Shown piece by piece: positions 8,011 through 16,723 of a stretch of 64,000 nucleotides of DNA. Source of the stretch: Streptomyces carminius (lineage in GTDB: Bacteria > Actinomycetota > Actinomycetes > Streptomycetales > Streptomycetaceae). The position numbers and the translations under genes were made by a program. Below the pieces are notes generated by a model. It worked only from the letters and a program-made list of their open reading frames with translations, was not told the origin of the DNA and did not search any database. The stretch covers positions 168,624 to 232,623 of the forward strand of contig NZ_PGGW01000058.1 of the NCBI RefSeq assembly GCF_002794255.1. Reading direction: 5' to 3'. Each line of letters starts with the position of its first letter. The stretch's first letter is position 1.

Positions 8011-9315
8011 TCATCCGCGCGGCTTCCCGGAGCCGGAGGGGCCGGAGGGGCCGGAGGGCGGGGACGTGCCGGCCGTCGCCGGAACGGCCGGGAAGTTCCC
8101 CCAGCCGCCTTCCGGGGCCTCGCCGACGCCCAGGGTGCGCAGCTTCTCCAGGATCGCCGGGTCCTGCTCGTCGAGCCAGTCGACGAGCTGCCGGAAGGAG
8201 ACGCAGTGCACGTCCGCCTTGGGGCAGATCTCCCTGATGACGTCCTCGACGGCCTTCATGTAGACGCCGCCGTTCCAGCCCTCGAAGTGGTTTCCGATAA
8301 TCATCGGCGCCCGGTTGCCGTCGTAGGCCCGGTCGAAGCCGGCCAGCAGGCCGTCCCGCATCTGGCGCCCCCACCGCTCGCGCATCGCCGGGTCGCCGTC
8401 GACCGTTCCCGACTGGTTGGCGAGGAAGTTGTAGTCCATCGAGAGCGTCTCGAAGGAGCGGCCGGGCATCGGCACCTGCTGGAGCGGCAGGTCCCACAGA
8501 TCGCCCTCCTTGTCGGGCCAGACCTGGGTGCCGTTGCCCGAGGAGTCGTAGCGGAAGCCCATCTCCCGCGCGGCCGGCAGCAGGTTGTCGCGGCCCTCCA
8601 GACAGGGGGTGCGCCCGCCGACCAGCTCCCTGTCGTAGTCGAAGGGGAGGGGCTCCAGGTCGTTCCAGCCGGTGGCGGTCTTCCAGTTCGACACGAACCA
8701 CTTGGCCTGTTCTATCTCACTCTTCCACTGCTCGGACGACCAGTCGCCGACACCTCCCGGCCCGCAGAAGTGGCCGTTGAAGTGGGTGCCTATCTCGCTG
8801 CCGTCCAGCCATGCGCCCCGGAGCTGCTCCAGGGTGGCCCGTATGTTCTCGTCCTTGAGATAGCCGATGTCGGAGGCGCCGCGGCCGCGCCCGGGCGGCC
8901 GGTAGCGGTCGGCCTCCGATTCGGGGAGGAGGTATATCCCGCTGAGGAAGTACGTCATGTGCGCGTCGTACTTCCGGCCCACCTGCCGGAAGTGGGAGAA
9001 GAGCTTCTTGCTGTCCTCGCCGGCGCCGTCCCAGGAGAAGACGACGAACTGCGGGGGCTTCTGTCCGGGTTCGAGCTTTCCGAACCGGGGCTGGTTCGGC
9101 TGCGGGCCTATGTACGCGGTGGAGCCGTCGCCTATCAGCTTCGCCCGGGCCGGCTTCTCCGGCCGGGCCTCCTTGTTCGCACGCTCCTCCCGCTCCTCCT
9201 CGCTGCTCCCCTTGCCGCCCTCCGGCGCCTCCGGGGCCCCCGAACACCCGACCGCCAGCAGGGCCAGCGCGGCCGCTCCCGCGGCTCCCCTGACCAACCT
9301 CCCCGCAGTTCTCAT
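8011..9315 (-). CDS. Lipoprotein with polysaccharide-deacetylase-like domain
   Basis: A 434-residue secreted lipoprotein. The signal peptide ends in the lipobox LLAVGC near residue 26, followed by a highly charged spacer. The main domain has a NodB-like plan. FVVFSWDGAG (near residue 92) stands at the usual T-F-D position, GSEIGTHFNGHFCG supplies the H-x3-H metal pair, and a C-terminal region shows alternating hydrophobic strands. It could act on cell-wall or extracellular polysaccharide. Divergence around the first Asp leaves catalysis uncertain. I chose the ATG at 9315 because AGGTGG precedes it. The longer frame to 9378 would put extra residues before the signal peptide. It is transcribed away from the SulP gene. 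Confidence 0.75.
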   Translation of the reverse strand: MRTAGRLVRGAAGAAALALLAVGCSGAPEAPEGGKGSSEEEREERANKEARPEKPARAKLIGDGSTAYIGPQPNQPRFGKLEPGQKPPQFVVFSWDGAGEDSKKLFSHFRQVGRKYDAHMTYFLSGIYLLPESEADRYRPPGRGRGASDIGYLKDENIRATLEQLRGAWLDGSEIGTHFNGHFCGPGGVGDWSSEQWKSEIEQAKWFVSNWKTATGWNDLEPLPFDYDRELVGGRTPCLEGRDNLLPAAREMGFRYDSSGNGTQVWPDKEGDLWDLPLQQVPMPGRSFETLSMDYNFLANQSGTVDGDPAMRERWGRQMRDGLLAGFDRAYDGNRAPMIIGNHFEGWNGGVYMKAVEDVIREICPKADVHCVSFRQLVDWLDEQDPAILEKLRTLGVGEAPEGGWGNFPAVPATAGTSPPSGPSGPSGSGKPRG

Positions 9316-9564
9316 CAGTTCCACCTCGCCCTTCATGTGTGCCTGCGGCCGATGCGCACGGCCTGCGAACAACCTCACACGCCCTCAGAGAGGCGCAACC
9401 GGCGCCGACGGTTCCCGGGCTCTTTTCACTCCGAGGCGTGAAGAACGAACCTGATTGCCCGGATCCTCTTCCTTGATCCTTTACGCGACATTACGATTCG
9501 TTTACCGAAACTTTCCGTAGTGACGCCCATACGGACCGTGAAACGACCCTGGACGGAGACGGTG

Positions 9565-12195
9565 ATGTCCGCCTGCGCCCCTGCTCACTCCTCCGACGCC
9601 GACCCGCCCGGCCGGGCCACCCGGTCCGGCTCACCGGCCTCCCCGACGACTCCTCCGCCCCTTGCGGGCCCCCCGGCCCGATCCTCCGGCACCTCCTCCC
9701 GCTCCCGCGCCGCCCGACCGTACCGGCTGCGGGCCCGGCTGCCCGGCCCCCGGCACGGGGACACCCCGGGTGGCGCACTGGCCGCTGATCTCTCGGCCTC
9801 CGTGTCCGTCTTCCTCATCGCCCTGCCGCTCTCCCTGGGCATCGCCCTGGCCACCGGGGCACCCCTGCAGTCCGGCCTGGTCGCCGCGGCCGTCGGGGGC
9901 ATCGTCGCCGGGCGGTTCGGCGGCTCTCCCCTCCAGGTCAGCGGGCCGGCCGCGGGCCTGACCGTGGTCGTCGCCGAGCTGATCCAGCTCTACGGCTGGC
10001 GCACCACCTGCGCCGTGACAGTGCTCGCCGGGCTCGCCCAGCTCGGCCTGTCGGCGCTGCGCACCGCCCGATCGGCACTGCTGATCAGCCCGGCGGTGGT
10101 GCACGGCATGGTCGCGGGCATCGGGGTGACGATCGCCCTCGCCCAGCTGCACATCGTGCTCGGCGGGAGTCCGGAGAGCTCCGCCGTCGCCAACGCGCTG
10201 GCCCTGCCCGGCGGGCTGGCCGGAGCACATCCCGCCGCGCTGTCGGTCGGTGCCGTCACGGTGGCCGTCCTCCTGCTGTGGCCGCGCCTGCCCGGCCGGG
10301 CGGGCGAGTTGACACGCCGGGTGCTTCCCGCCGCGCTGGCCGCGGTGGCACTGGCGACGGCGGTGGCGGTGCTCGGCGGTCTGCGGCTGCCGAGCGTGGA
10401 TCTGCCCTCCTGGCGCAGTCACGCCCTCCCGGGAATGCCCGAGGGGCCGGTGCTCGGGCTGCTCGCCGCCGTGCTCACCGTCACCCTGGTCGCCTCCGTG
10501 GAGTCGCTGCTGACCGCGCTGGCCGCCGACAAGCTGGCCACCGCCCGCACCCTCCCGGCGCATCTGTCGGCGGTTCGGATCCCGCGCGCCGACCTGGACC
10601 GGGAGCTGCGCGGCCAGGGGCTGGCCAACACGGTGTCCGGTGCCCTGGGCGGGCTGCCGGTCACCGGGGTGGCGGTGCGCACCTCGGCGAACGTGCAGGC
10701 CGGTGCGGTCAGCCGCAACTCCGCCGTACTGCACGGGGTGTGGGTACTGCTCGCCGCCGGGCTGCTGGCCGGGCTGCTGGAGCTGATCCCGCTGGCCGCG
10801 CTCGCCGCGCTGGTGACGGTGGTCGGGGTGCAGATGGTCAAGGTCGTCCACATCCGCAGCGTCACCCGGCACCGCGAGGTGCCGGTGTACGTCGCGACGA
10901 CGGCGGGTGTGGTGCTGTTCGGCGTGCTTCACGGGGTGGTGATCGGGGTCGCCGCCGCCGTCGCCGTCGCCCTGCACCGGCTGGCCCGTACCCGGATCGA
11001 CTGCGAGAGCGACCGGGACGGCGGGACCCGCCGGGTACGGGTGCGCGGTCAGCTGACGTTCCTCGCGGTGCCACGGCTGAGCCGGGTCCTGAGCGGCCTT
11101 CCCGAGGGCAGCCGGGTGGTGGTGGAGCTGAGCGGTTCCTTCATGGACCACGCGGCCTACGAGACCCTGCGGGACTGGGAGATCTCCCACACCGCGCACG
11201 GCGGCCGGGTGGAGGTCACCGGCCGCTCCGCACCCTGCGTACGGGAACCGTCCGGCGCGCACGGCTGCACCCCCTGGACGCCCTGGCGCAACCACCAGTG
11301 CACCTGGCCGCGCCCCGTGGGATCCCCGGACGGCGGCTCCCCCGGCGGCTCCCCTGGCGACTCCCCCGGTGACTCCGCGGACGCCCCCGCCCGGGGGTCC
11401 GCCCGGGACCGGCTCCTGGGCGGGGTGAGCAACTTCCAGCGCACCACCGCACCCCTGGTCCGCGAGGAGCTGGCCCGGCTGGCGCGGGAGGGGCAGCGGC
11501 CCTCCCAGCTCTTCCTCACCTGTGCCGACTCGCGGCTGGTCACCAGCATGATCACCTCCAGCGGCCCGGGGGATCTCTTCACCGTGCGCAATGTCGGCAA
11601 TCTGGTGCCACCGCCCGGCGCCGAGGCCGGTGACGACTCGGTGGCGGCGGCGATCGAGTACGCCGTCGAGGTGCTGCGCGTGGAGTCGGTCACCGTCTGC
11701 GGACACTCGGGCTGCGGCGCGATGCAGGCCCTGTCCGGCTCCGGAGCGAAGGCGCCGGGGGCCGCCTCCGCGCCGGGCCGTTCCCTGGCCCGCTGGCTCG
11801 GCCACGGCAGCCCGAGCCTGGAGCGGCTGACCGGGCGGGGCGGACCGGTCCCGCGCATCGTGGCACCCGGCCCGGTACCGCGCGAGTCCGACGAACTGGA
11901 GGCACTGTGCCTGGCCAATGTGGTGCAGCAGCTCGACCATCTGCGGGCCCACCCCTGTGTGGCACGGCGGCTGGCCGAGGGATCGCTGCGGCTGCACGGG
12001 ATGTACTTCCATGTCGGCGAGGCTCAGGCGTACGTACTGGACCGGTCACCGGCCCGCCCCTCGGAGCGTGCGCCGGACCAGTCGCCGGACCGTTCACCCG
12101 ACCGGCCACTGCTCCGGCCGGACGACCCGGACGCCCCGGACGGCTCGGAGGTGCCGGTCTTCACCCCCGTACGACCCGGTGTGCCGGCCGTCTGA
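9565..12195 (+). CDS. SulP-family anion transporter fused to a beta-carbonic anhydrase
   Basis: One 876-residue polypeptide joins three modules. Residues ~70-470 are a hydrophobic SulP permease with about ten to twelve membrane segments. Residues ~480-590 form a STAS-like domain (LTFLAVPRLSRVLSGLPEGS, SGSFMDHAAYETL). Residues ~620-810 are a beta-carbonic anhydrase with zinc ligands in CADSRL (Cys653, Asp655) and GHSGCGAM (His714, Cys717). The fusion suggests coupled bicarbonate uptake and CO2/HCO3- interconversion at the inner face of the membrane. A Gly/Ser/Asp/Pro-rich linker separates the STAS and anhydrase parts. The start is ATG 9565 with GGAGAC upstream. A GTG at 9520 would add 15 residues. 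Related fusions are known from mycobacteria and Streptomyces. Confidence 0.9.
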   Translation: MSACAPAHSSDADPPGRATRSGSPASPTTPPPLAGPPARSSGTSSRSRAARPYRLRARLPGPRHGDTPGGALAADLSASVSVFLIALPLSLGIALATGAPLQSGLVAAAVGGIVAGRFGGSPLQVSGPAAGLTVVVAELIQLYGWRTTCAVTVLAGLAQLGLSALRTARSALLISPAVVHGMVAGIGVTIALAQLHIVLGGSPESSAVANALALPGGLAGAHPAALSVGAVTVAVLLLWPRLPGRAGELTRRVLPAALAAVALATAVAVLGGLRLPSVDLPSWRSHALPGMPEGPVLGLLAAVLTVTLVASVESLLTALAADKLATARTLPAHLSAVRIPRADLDRELRGQGLANTVSGALGGLPVTGVAVRTSANVQAGAVSRNSAVLHGVWVLLAAGLLAGLLELIPLAALAALVTVVGVQMVKVVHIRSVTRHREVPVYVATTAGVVLFGVLHGVVIGVAAAVAVALHRLARTRIDCESDRDGGTRRVRVRGQLTFLAVPRLSRVLSGLPEGSRVVVELSGSFMDHAAYETLRDWEISHTAHGGRVEVTGRSAPCVREPSGAHGCTPWTPWRNHQCTWPRPVGSPDGGSPGGSPGDSPGDSADAPARGSARDRLLGGVSNFQRTTAPLVREELARLAREGQRPSQLFLTCADSRLVTSMITSSGPGDLFTVRNVGNLVPPPGAEAGDDSVAAAIEYAVEVLRVESVTVCGHSGCGAMQALSGSGAKAPGAASAPGRSLARWLGHGSPSLERLTGRGGPVPRIVAPGPVPRESDELEALCLANVVQQLDHLRAHPCVARRLAEGSLRLHGMYFHVGEAQAYVLDRSPARPSERAPDQSPDRSPDRPLLRPDDPDAPDGSEVPVFTPVRPGVPAV

Positions 12196-12308
12196 ACAGT
12201 GGCGGAGGCGGCGGACGACGAGGGCGGCGACGATGGACGAGAGGCCCGGAAACGCACCGTTCGACCGTTCACCGACCGCTCGCAGACGACCGTGCACCCC
12301 TGGCCGCA

Positions 12309-12324
12309 AGAGGTCTATACCACT
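12309..12324 (+). promoter_or_regulatory. DasR-type operator (dre-like) upstream of acs
   Basis: AGAGGTCTATACCACT matches 13 of 16 positions of the DasR consensus as I remember it (ACTGGTCTAGACCACT), including the central GGTCTA and ACCACT halves. It lies 85 bases upstream of the acs GTG. DasR is the GntR-family N-acetylglucosamine-responsive repressor, so acs would be tied to amino-sugar supply, which releases acetate through NagA. Confidence 0.6.
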
Positions 12325-12409
12325 TGGGGTGAAAGTCTTGTCAGGCAGCACACGGGCTGGTGAGCTAGGGCCTGGGACACACCGGACAACCCTGGGAAAG
12401 GGAGATGTC

Positions 12410-14374
12410 GTGAGCAACGAGAGCCTGGCCAACCTGCTCAAGGAGGAACGGAGGTTCGCGCCGCCCGCCGAGCTGGCAGCGAACGCCAATGTCACCGCCG
12501 AGGCCTACGAACGGGCCAAGGCGGACCGGCTGGGCTTCTGGGCCGAGCAGGCCCGCCGACTGAGCTGGGAGACCGAACCGACCGAGACGCTGGACTGGTC
12601 CAACCCGCCGTTCGCCAAGTGGTTCAAGGACGGCCGGCTCAACGTGGCCTACAACTGCGTCGACCGCCATGTGGAGGCCGGTCTCGGCGAGCGGGTCGCC
12701 ATCCACTTCGAGGGCGAGCCCGGTGACACCCGCGCGATCACCTACGCGGATCTGCAGCGCGACGTCTGCAAGGCCGCCAACGCCCTCACCGAACTGGGCG
12801 TGCGGGCCGGCGACCGGGTCGCCATCTACCTGCCGATGATCCCCGAGGCCGCCGTGGCGATGCTGGCCTGCGCCCGTATCGGCGCCCCGCACTCCCTGGT
12901 CTTCGGCGGCTTCTCCTCCGACGCCCTGGCCACCCGTATCCAGGACGCCGACGCCCGGGTCGTCATCACCGCCGACGGCGGCTACCGCCGCGGCAAGCCC
13001 AGCGCCCTCAAGCCCGCGGTGGACGAGGCCCTCAGCCGTCCCGGCACCGAGAACGTGCGCAACGTCGTGGTCGTCCGCCGCACCGGCGAGGAGACCGCCT
13101 GGACCGAGGACCGCGACGTCTGGTGGCACGACCTGGTGGAGCGCCAGTCCGAGAGCCACACCCCGCAGGCGTTCGAGGCGGAGCACCCGCTGTTCATCCT
13201 CTACACCTCCGGCACCACCGGTAAGCCCAAGGGCATCCTGCACACCTCCGGCGGCTACCTCACCCAGACGGCCTACACCCACCACGCCGTCTTCGACCTC
13301 AAGCCGGAGACGGACGTCTACTGGTGCACGGCCGACGTCGGCTGGGTCACCGGTCACTCGTACATCGTCTACGGGCCGCTGGCCAACGGCGCCACCCAGG
13401 TGATGTACGAGGGCACCCCCGACACCCCGCACAAGGGCCGCTGGTGGGAGATCGTCCAGAAGTACAAGGTCACGATCCTCTACACCGCACCGACCGCCAT
13501 CCGCACCTGCATGAAGTGGGGCGACGACATCCCGGCGAAGTTCGACCTGTCCTCGCTGCGCGTGCTCGGCTCGGTCGGTGAGCCGATCAACCCCGAGGCG
13601 TGGATCTGGTACCGCCACAACATCGGCGGTGACCGCACCCCGGTGGTGGACACCTGGTGGCAGACCGAGACCGGCGCCATCATGGTCAGCCCGCTGCCGG
13701 GCGTCACCAGCACCAAGCCCGGTTCGGCGCAGGTCCCGCTGCCCGGCATCGCCGCGACCGTGGTGGACGACGAGGCCAACGAGGTCCCCGACGGCGCCGG
13801 CGGCTACCTCGTCCTGACCGAGCCGTGGCCGTCCATGCTGCGGACGATCTGGGGCGACGACCAGCGTTACCTGGACACCTACTGGTCGCGCTTCAAGGAC
13901 CGCTACTTCGCGGGCGACGGCGCCAAGAAGGACGACGACGGCGACATCTGGCTGCTGGGCCGGGTGGACGACGTGATGCTGGTCTCCGGCCACAACATCT
14001 CCACCACCGAGGTCGAGTCCGCGCTCGTCTCCCACCCGAAGGTCGCCGAGGCTGCGGTCGTCGGCGCCACCGATCCGCAGACCACCCAGGCGATCTGCGC
14101 CTTCGTCATCCTGCGCGGCACCGCCGCGGAGGACGAGGGCCTGGTCGACGAGCTGCGCAACCACGTCGCCAAGCACCTCGGCCCGATCGCCAAGCCCAAG
14201 CGCATCCTGCCGGTCGACGAGCTGCCCAAGACCCGCTCCGGCAAGATCATGCGGCGTCTGCTCCGCGACATCGCCGAGAACCGGACACTGGGCGACGTCA
14301 CCACCCTCACCGACTCCACGGTGATGGATCTGATCCAGGCCAAGCTGCCGGGCGCCTCCGCCGGCGAGGACTGA
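12410..14374 (+). CDS. acs: Acetyl-CoA synthetase
   Basis: This 654-residue AMP-forming acetate:CoA ligase activates acetate through acetyl-AMP to acetyl-CoA. The phosphate-binding motif LYTSGTTGKPKGILHT lies near residue 264 and WWQTETGAIM near residue 415. The C-terminal PKTRSGKIMRRLLRD carries the lysine that, in characterised enzymes, is acetylated to shut the enzyme off. The length is normal for the family. The GTG start at 12410 is preceded by AAGGGAG at good distance, and a nearby ATG at 12405 runs straight into a stop. The gene stands alone, with a DasR-like operator upstream and a strong hairpin downstream. Confidence 0.95.
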   Translation: MSNESLANLLKEERRFAPPAELAANANVTAEAYERAKADRLGFWAEQARRLSWETEPTETLDWSNPPFAKWFKDGRLNVAYNCVDRHVEAGLGERVAIHFEGEPGDTRAITYADLQRDVCKAANALTELGVRAGDRVAIYLPMIPEAAVAMLACARIGAPHSLVFGGFSSDALATRIQDADARVVITADGGYRRGKPSALKPAVDEALSRPGTENVRNVVVVRRTGEETAWTEDRDVWWHDLVERQSESHTPQAFEAEHPLFILYTSGTTGKPKGILHTSGGYLTQTAYTHHAVFDLKPETDVYWCTADVGWVTGHSYIVYGPLANGATQVMYEGTPDTPHKGRWWEIVQKYKVTILYTAPTAIRTCMKWGDDIPAKFDLSSLRVLGSVGEPINPEAWIWYRHNIGGDRTPVVDTWWQTETGAIMVSPLPGVTSTKPGSAQVPLPGIAATVVDDEANEVPDGAGGYLVLTEPWPSMLRTIWGDDQRYLDTYWSRFKDRYFAGDGAKKDDDGDIWLLGRVDDVMLVSGHNISTTEVESALVSHPKVAEAAVVGATDPQTTQAICAFVILRGTAAEDEGLVDELRNHVAKHLGPIAKPKRILPVDELPKTRSGKIMRRLLRDIAENRTLGDVTTLTDSTVMDLIQAKLPGASAGED

Positions 14375-14405
14375 CCGGCCGGTCCCGCCGACAGCACAAC
14401 GGACG

Positions 14406-14458
14406 CAGGGGCGTCCGGCCACCGCCGACCCGGTGTCGGTGGTGGCCGGGCGCCCCTG
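14406..14458 (+). terminator. Terminator hairpin after acs
   Basis: The arms 14406-14429 and 14435-14458 pair over about 24 bases with a few mismatches and a five-base loop. It begins 32 bases after the acs stop. The remaining ~285 bases to the next gene hold only short GC-rich direct repeats of a CGCAGGCACCG-type unit around 14500-14540. Confidence 0.7.
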
Positions 14459-14743
14459 TCCCGTGCCGGCGAGACGGGCGGCGGAGCGCGGGCCGGGCAC
14501 CGCGCAGGCACCGCGCGGAGACCGCGCAGGCACCGCACAGGAACTGCGGAGCGGGGTGAGATGCGCCTCGCCCGGAAGCCCACGGCTCGCCGCCGCGACG
14601 CCGGGGGCCCCGTTCCGGCATGATGCTGACCCACCGGCAGTGGGCCCGGTGGCCCGCGAGCGGCAGGCCACGAGCAGCGGACGGCACACGGCGGACGACA
14701 GGCAGCAGACGGCAGACCAGTGGACGACGAGAGGAAACAACCG

Positions 14744-15205
14744 ATGAGCGCAGCCGACGACGGCCGCAGCATCGGGCAGCTGGTGGCGGCAGCCACCACC
14801 GAGCTGTCCGCGCTGGTGCACGAGGAGATCGCGCTGGCCAAGGCCGAGCTGCGGCAGGACGTCAAACGGGGTGCGATCGGCAGCGGCGCGGCCGTCGCGG
14901 CGGGGGTGCTGCTGCTCTTCTCGCTGCCCGTGTTCAGTTTCGCCGCGGCGTACGGCATCCACAACCTGGGGCTCGGTCTCGCCTGGTCCTTCACCATCGT
15001 GGGCGGGGTGTACGTGCTGCTCGCGGCCGTCCTCCTGCTGCTGGCCAAGAGCAAGCTCTCCAAGGTCAAACCGCCCCAGCGCTCGATCTCCTCGGCCAAG
15101 GAGTCGGCGGCCGTGCTGTCGAACGTCAAACCGCACCCCCGGCCCGTCCCGAAGGCGAGGGAGGAGCCCAGGGCCGTCGAGCACGTGTCACGCTCTTCCG
15201 CATGA
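14744..15205 (+). CDS. Phage-holin-family-like membrane protein
   Basis: A 153-residue protein with a cytoplasmic helical N-terminus (SIGQLVAAATTELSALVHEE) and two hydrophobic helices (about residues 45-68 and 76-100). A basic, Pro-rich tail follows. This is the layout of the actinobacterial 'putative actinobacterial holin-X' group. Despite the name there is no phage context here, and these proteins are ordinary chromosomal membrane proteins of unknown role. I chose ATG 14744 with GAGAGGA upstream. A GTG at 14720 would add eight residues. Its stop overlaps the start of the alpha/beta hydrolase by four bases, so the two are translationally coupled. Confidence 0.75.
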   Translation: MSAADDGRSIGQLVAAATTELSALVHEEIALAKAELRQDVKRGAIGSGAAVAAGVLLLFSLPVFSFAAAYGIHNLGLGLAWSFTIVGGVYVLLAAVLLLLAKSKLSKVKPPQRSISSAKESAAVLSNVKPHPRPVPKAREEPRAVEHVSRSSA

Positions 15206-16200
15206 CCGACATGACGGGCCCGAGACGCATGGCAGACACTCCGGACACACCTCCCCCCGGCTCCCCCACGCCCCCCGGCTCCCCCGCGTCTTCATCCGTC
15301 GTCCGGATGGACGGCCCGTGGACACACCGGGACGTCGCCGCCAACGGCGCGCGCTTCCACATCGCCGAACTGGGCGAGGGCCCGCTGGTGCTGCTGCTGC
15401 ACGGCTTTCCTCAGTTCTGGTGGACCTGGCGGCACCAGCTTCCCGCCCTCGCCGAGGCGGGGTACCGCGCGGTCGCGATGGACCTGCGCGGCGTGGGGGG
15501 CAGCGACCGTACGCCCCGGGGCTACGACCCGGCGAACCTCGCGCTCGACGTCACCGGTGTGATCCGCTCCCTGGGCGAACCCGACGCGACCCTGGTCGGT
15601 CACGATCTGGGGGGCTATCTCGCGTGGACGGCGGCGGTGATGCGGCCGAAGCTGGTCCGGCGCCTGGCCGTCGTCTCGATGCCGCATCCGCGCCGCTGGC
15701 GCGCGGCGATGCTGGGCGATCCGCGGCAGACGGCGGCCGGCTCATACGTCTGGGGCTTCCAGAGCCCCCTGCTCCCCGAGCGGCGGCTGACGGCGGACGA
15801 CGGGGCGCTGGTCGGCCGTCTGCTGCGGGAGTGGTCCGGGCCGCAGGCCCCGGAGGACGACGTGGTGGAGGTCTACCGGCGGGCGATGTGCATCCCCTCC
15901 ACCGCGCACTGCTCGGTCGAGCCGTACCGCTGGCTGATCCGGTCGCTGGCACGGCTGGACGGCTTCCAGTTCAACCGCCGCATGAAGCGCCCGGTCCGGG
16001 TGCCGACCCTCCATCTGCACGGCTCCCTGGACCCGGTGCTGCGCGCCCGCAGCGCGGCGGGCTCGGGAGAGTACGTCGTGGAGGCCCCCTACCGCTGGCG
16101 GCTGTTCGACGGTCTCGGCCACTTCCCCCACGAGGAGGACCCGAAGGGGTTCACCGGCGAGCTGCTCGACTGGCTCAGGGATCCCGGACCGGAGCGCTAG
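15202..16200 (+). CDS. Alpha/beta hydrolase, epoxide hydrolase/dehalogenase type
   Basis: A 332-residue hydrolase. The oxyanion motif LLHGFPQFWWTW lies near residue 60. The nucleophile elbow is VGHDLGG near residue 132, with Asp in place of Ser, as in epoxide hydrolases and haloalkane dehalogenases. GLGHFPHEEDP near the C-terminus supplies the catalytic His. The Asp nucleophile predicts an ester intermediate opened by water, and the substrate is unknown. The N-terminal ~35 residues are Pro/Ser-rich and probably disordered. The ATG at 15202 overlaps the stop of the membrane protein gene (ATGA), so the pair likely works together at the membrane. Confidence 0.85.
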   Translation: MTDMTGPRRMADTPDTPPPGSPTPPGSPASSSVVRMDGPWTHRDVAANGARFHIAELGEGPLVLLLHGFPQFWWTWRHQLPALAEAGYRAVAMDLRGVGGSDRTPRGYDPANLALDVTGVIRSLGEPDATLVGHDLGGYLAWTAAVMRPKLVRRLAVVSMPHPRRWRAAMLGDPRQTAAGSYVWGFQSPLLPERRLTADDGALVGRLLREWSGPQAPEDDVVEVYRRAMCIPSTAHCSVEPYRWLIRSLARLDGFQFNRRMKRPVRVPTLHLHGSLDPVLRARSAAGSGEYVVEAPYRWRLFDGLGHFPHEEDPKGFTGELLDWLRDPGPER

Positions 16201-16363
16201 GTGTACTGACCTGTGAGGTTGGGGACGCGGCCGGCGGCGGGTCGCCCGCCCGGGCCGGGATTCCCCGGGCCGGGCGGGCGGCATGCGCACGTGACGCGTG
16301 CATAGGCCGACTGACGGACCGTTGGGCGATTACCGACCTTGGGGCAGGGGCAGAGTCCGGGGT

Positions 16364-16561
16364 ATGGGTTGGACGCACGACTACCGTGACGTGTCACGCG
16401 ACATCCGGGAACAGAACAGCGCGCGGGGGATCTCCCCGCGACCTCCGCGGGAGCATCGCGAACTCCGCGATCCCCGCGATCCCCAACTCGGCATCCCGCA
16501 CATCCTGCGCCGCCGCGCCCGCTGGGTCGGTGCGCGGCTGCGGCACACCACCCGCGGCTGA
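16364..16561 (+). CDS. Small basic hypothetical protein
   Basis: A possible 65-residue protein starting at the ATG of MGWTHDYRDV, rich in Arg, His and Asp, with an RHH-like run of charged residues. Third codon positions are GC-rich, as expected of a coding frame here, but the ribosome site is weak and I do not recognise a family. It lies between the hydrolase gene and the marP terminator. It could equally be a chance frame. Confidence 0.35.
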   Translation: MGWTHDYRDVSRDIREQNSARGISPRPPREHRELRDPRDPQLGIPHILRRRARWVGARLRHTTRG

Positions 16562-16666
16562 CGGTGCCGCCGGGCCGACGGGAGCACCGCTGAGCCCACC
16601 GCCGGGACCGGCAGGGCCGACAGGGCCGGCACGACCGACGGCCCCGGCACGGCCTTTGGCCGCACC

Positions 16667-16710
16667 CCGGTGCGGTCCGGGAAGCCGGCCGGCTTCCCGG
16701 ACCGCACCGG
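16667..16710. terminator. 44-base perfect palindrome after marP
   Basis: Bases 16667-16688 are exactly the reverse complement of 16689-16710, with no loop. It sits 14 bases past the marP stop (minus strand). As a folded RNA it would form a very stable stem, so terminator is the natural reading for both strands. Confidence 0.75.
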
Positions 16711-16723
16711 CACCGCACCGCCG

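Noticed and set aside
11216..11452. Arg-rich minus-strand frame inside the SulP/carbonic anhydrase gene
   Set aside because: It is antisense to a linker of low complexity, so its amino-acid bias is an artefact.
14500..14545. Possible CRISPR-like short repeats
   Set aside because: Only a few imperfect CGCAGGCACCG-type units with no regular spacers or cas genes.
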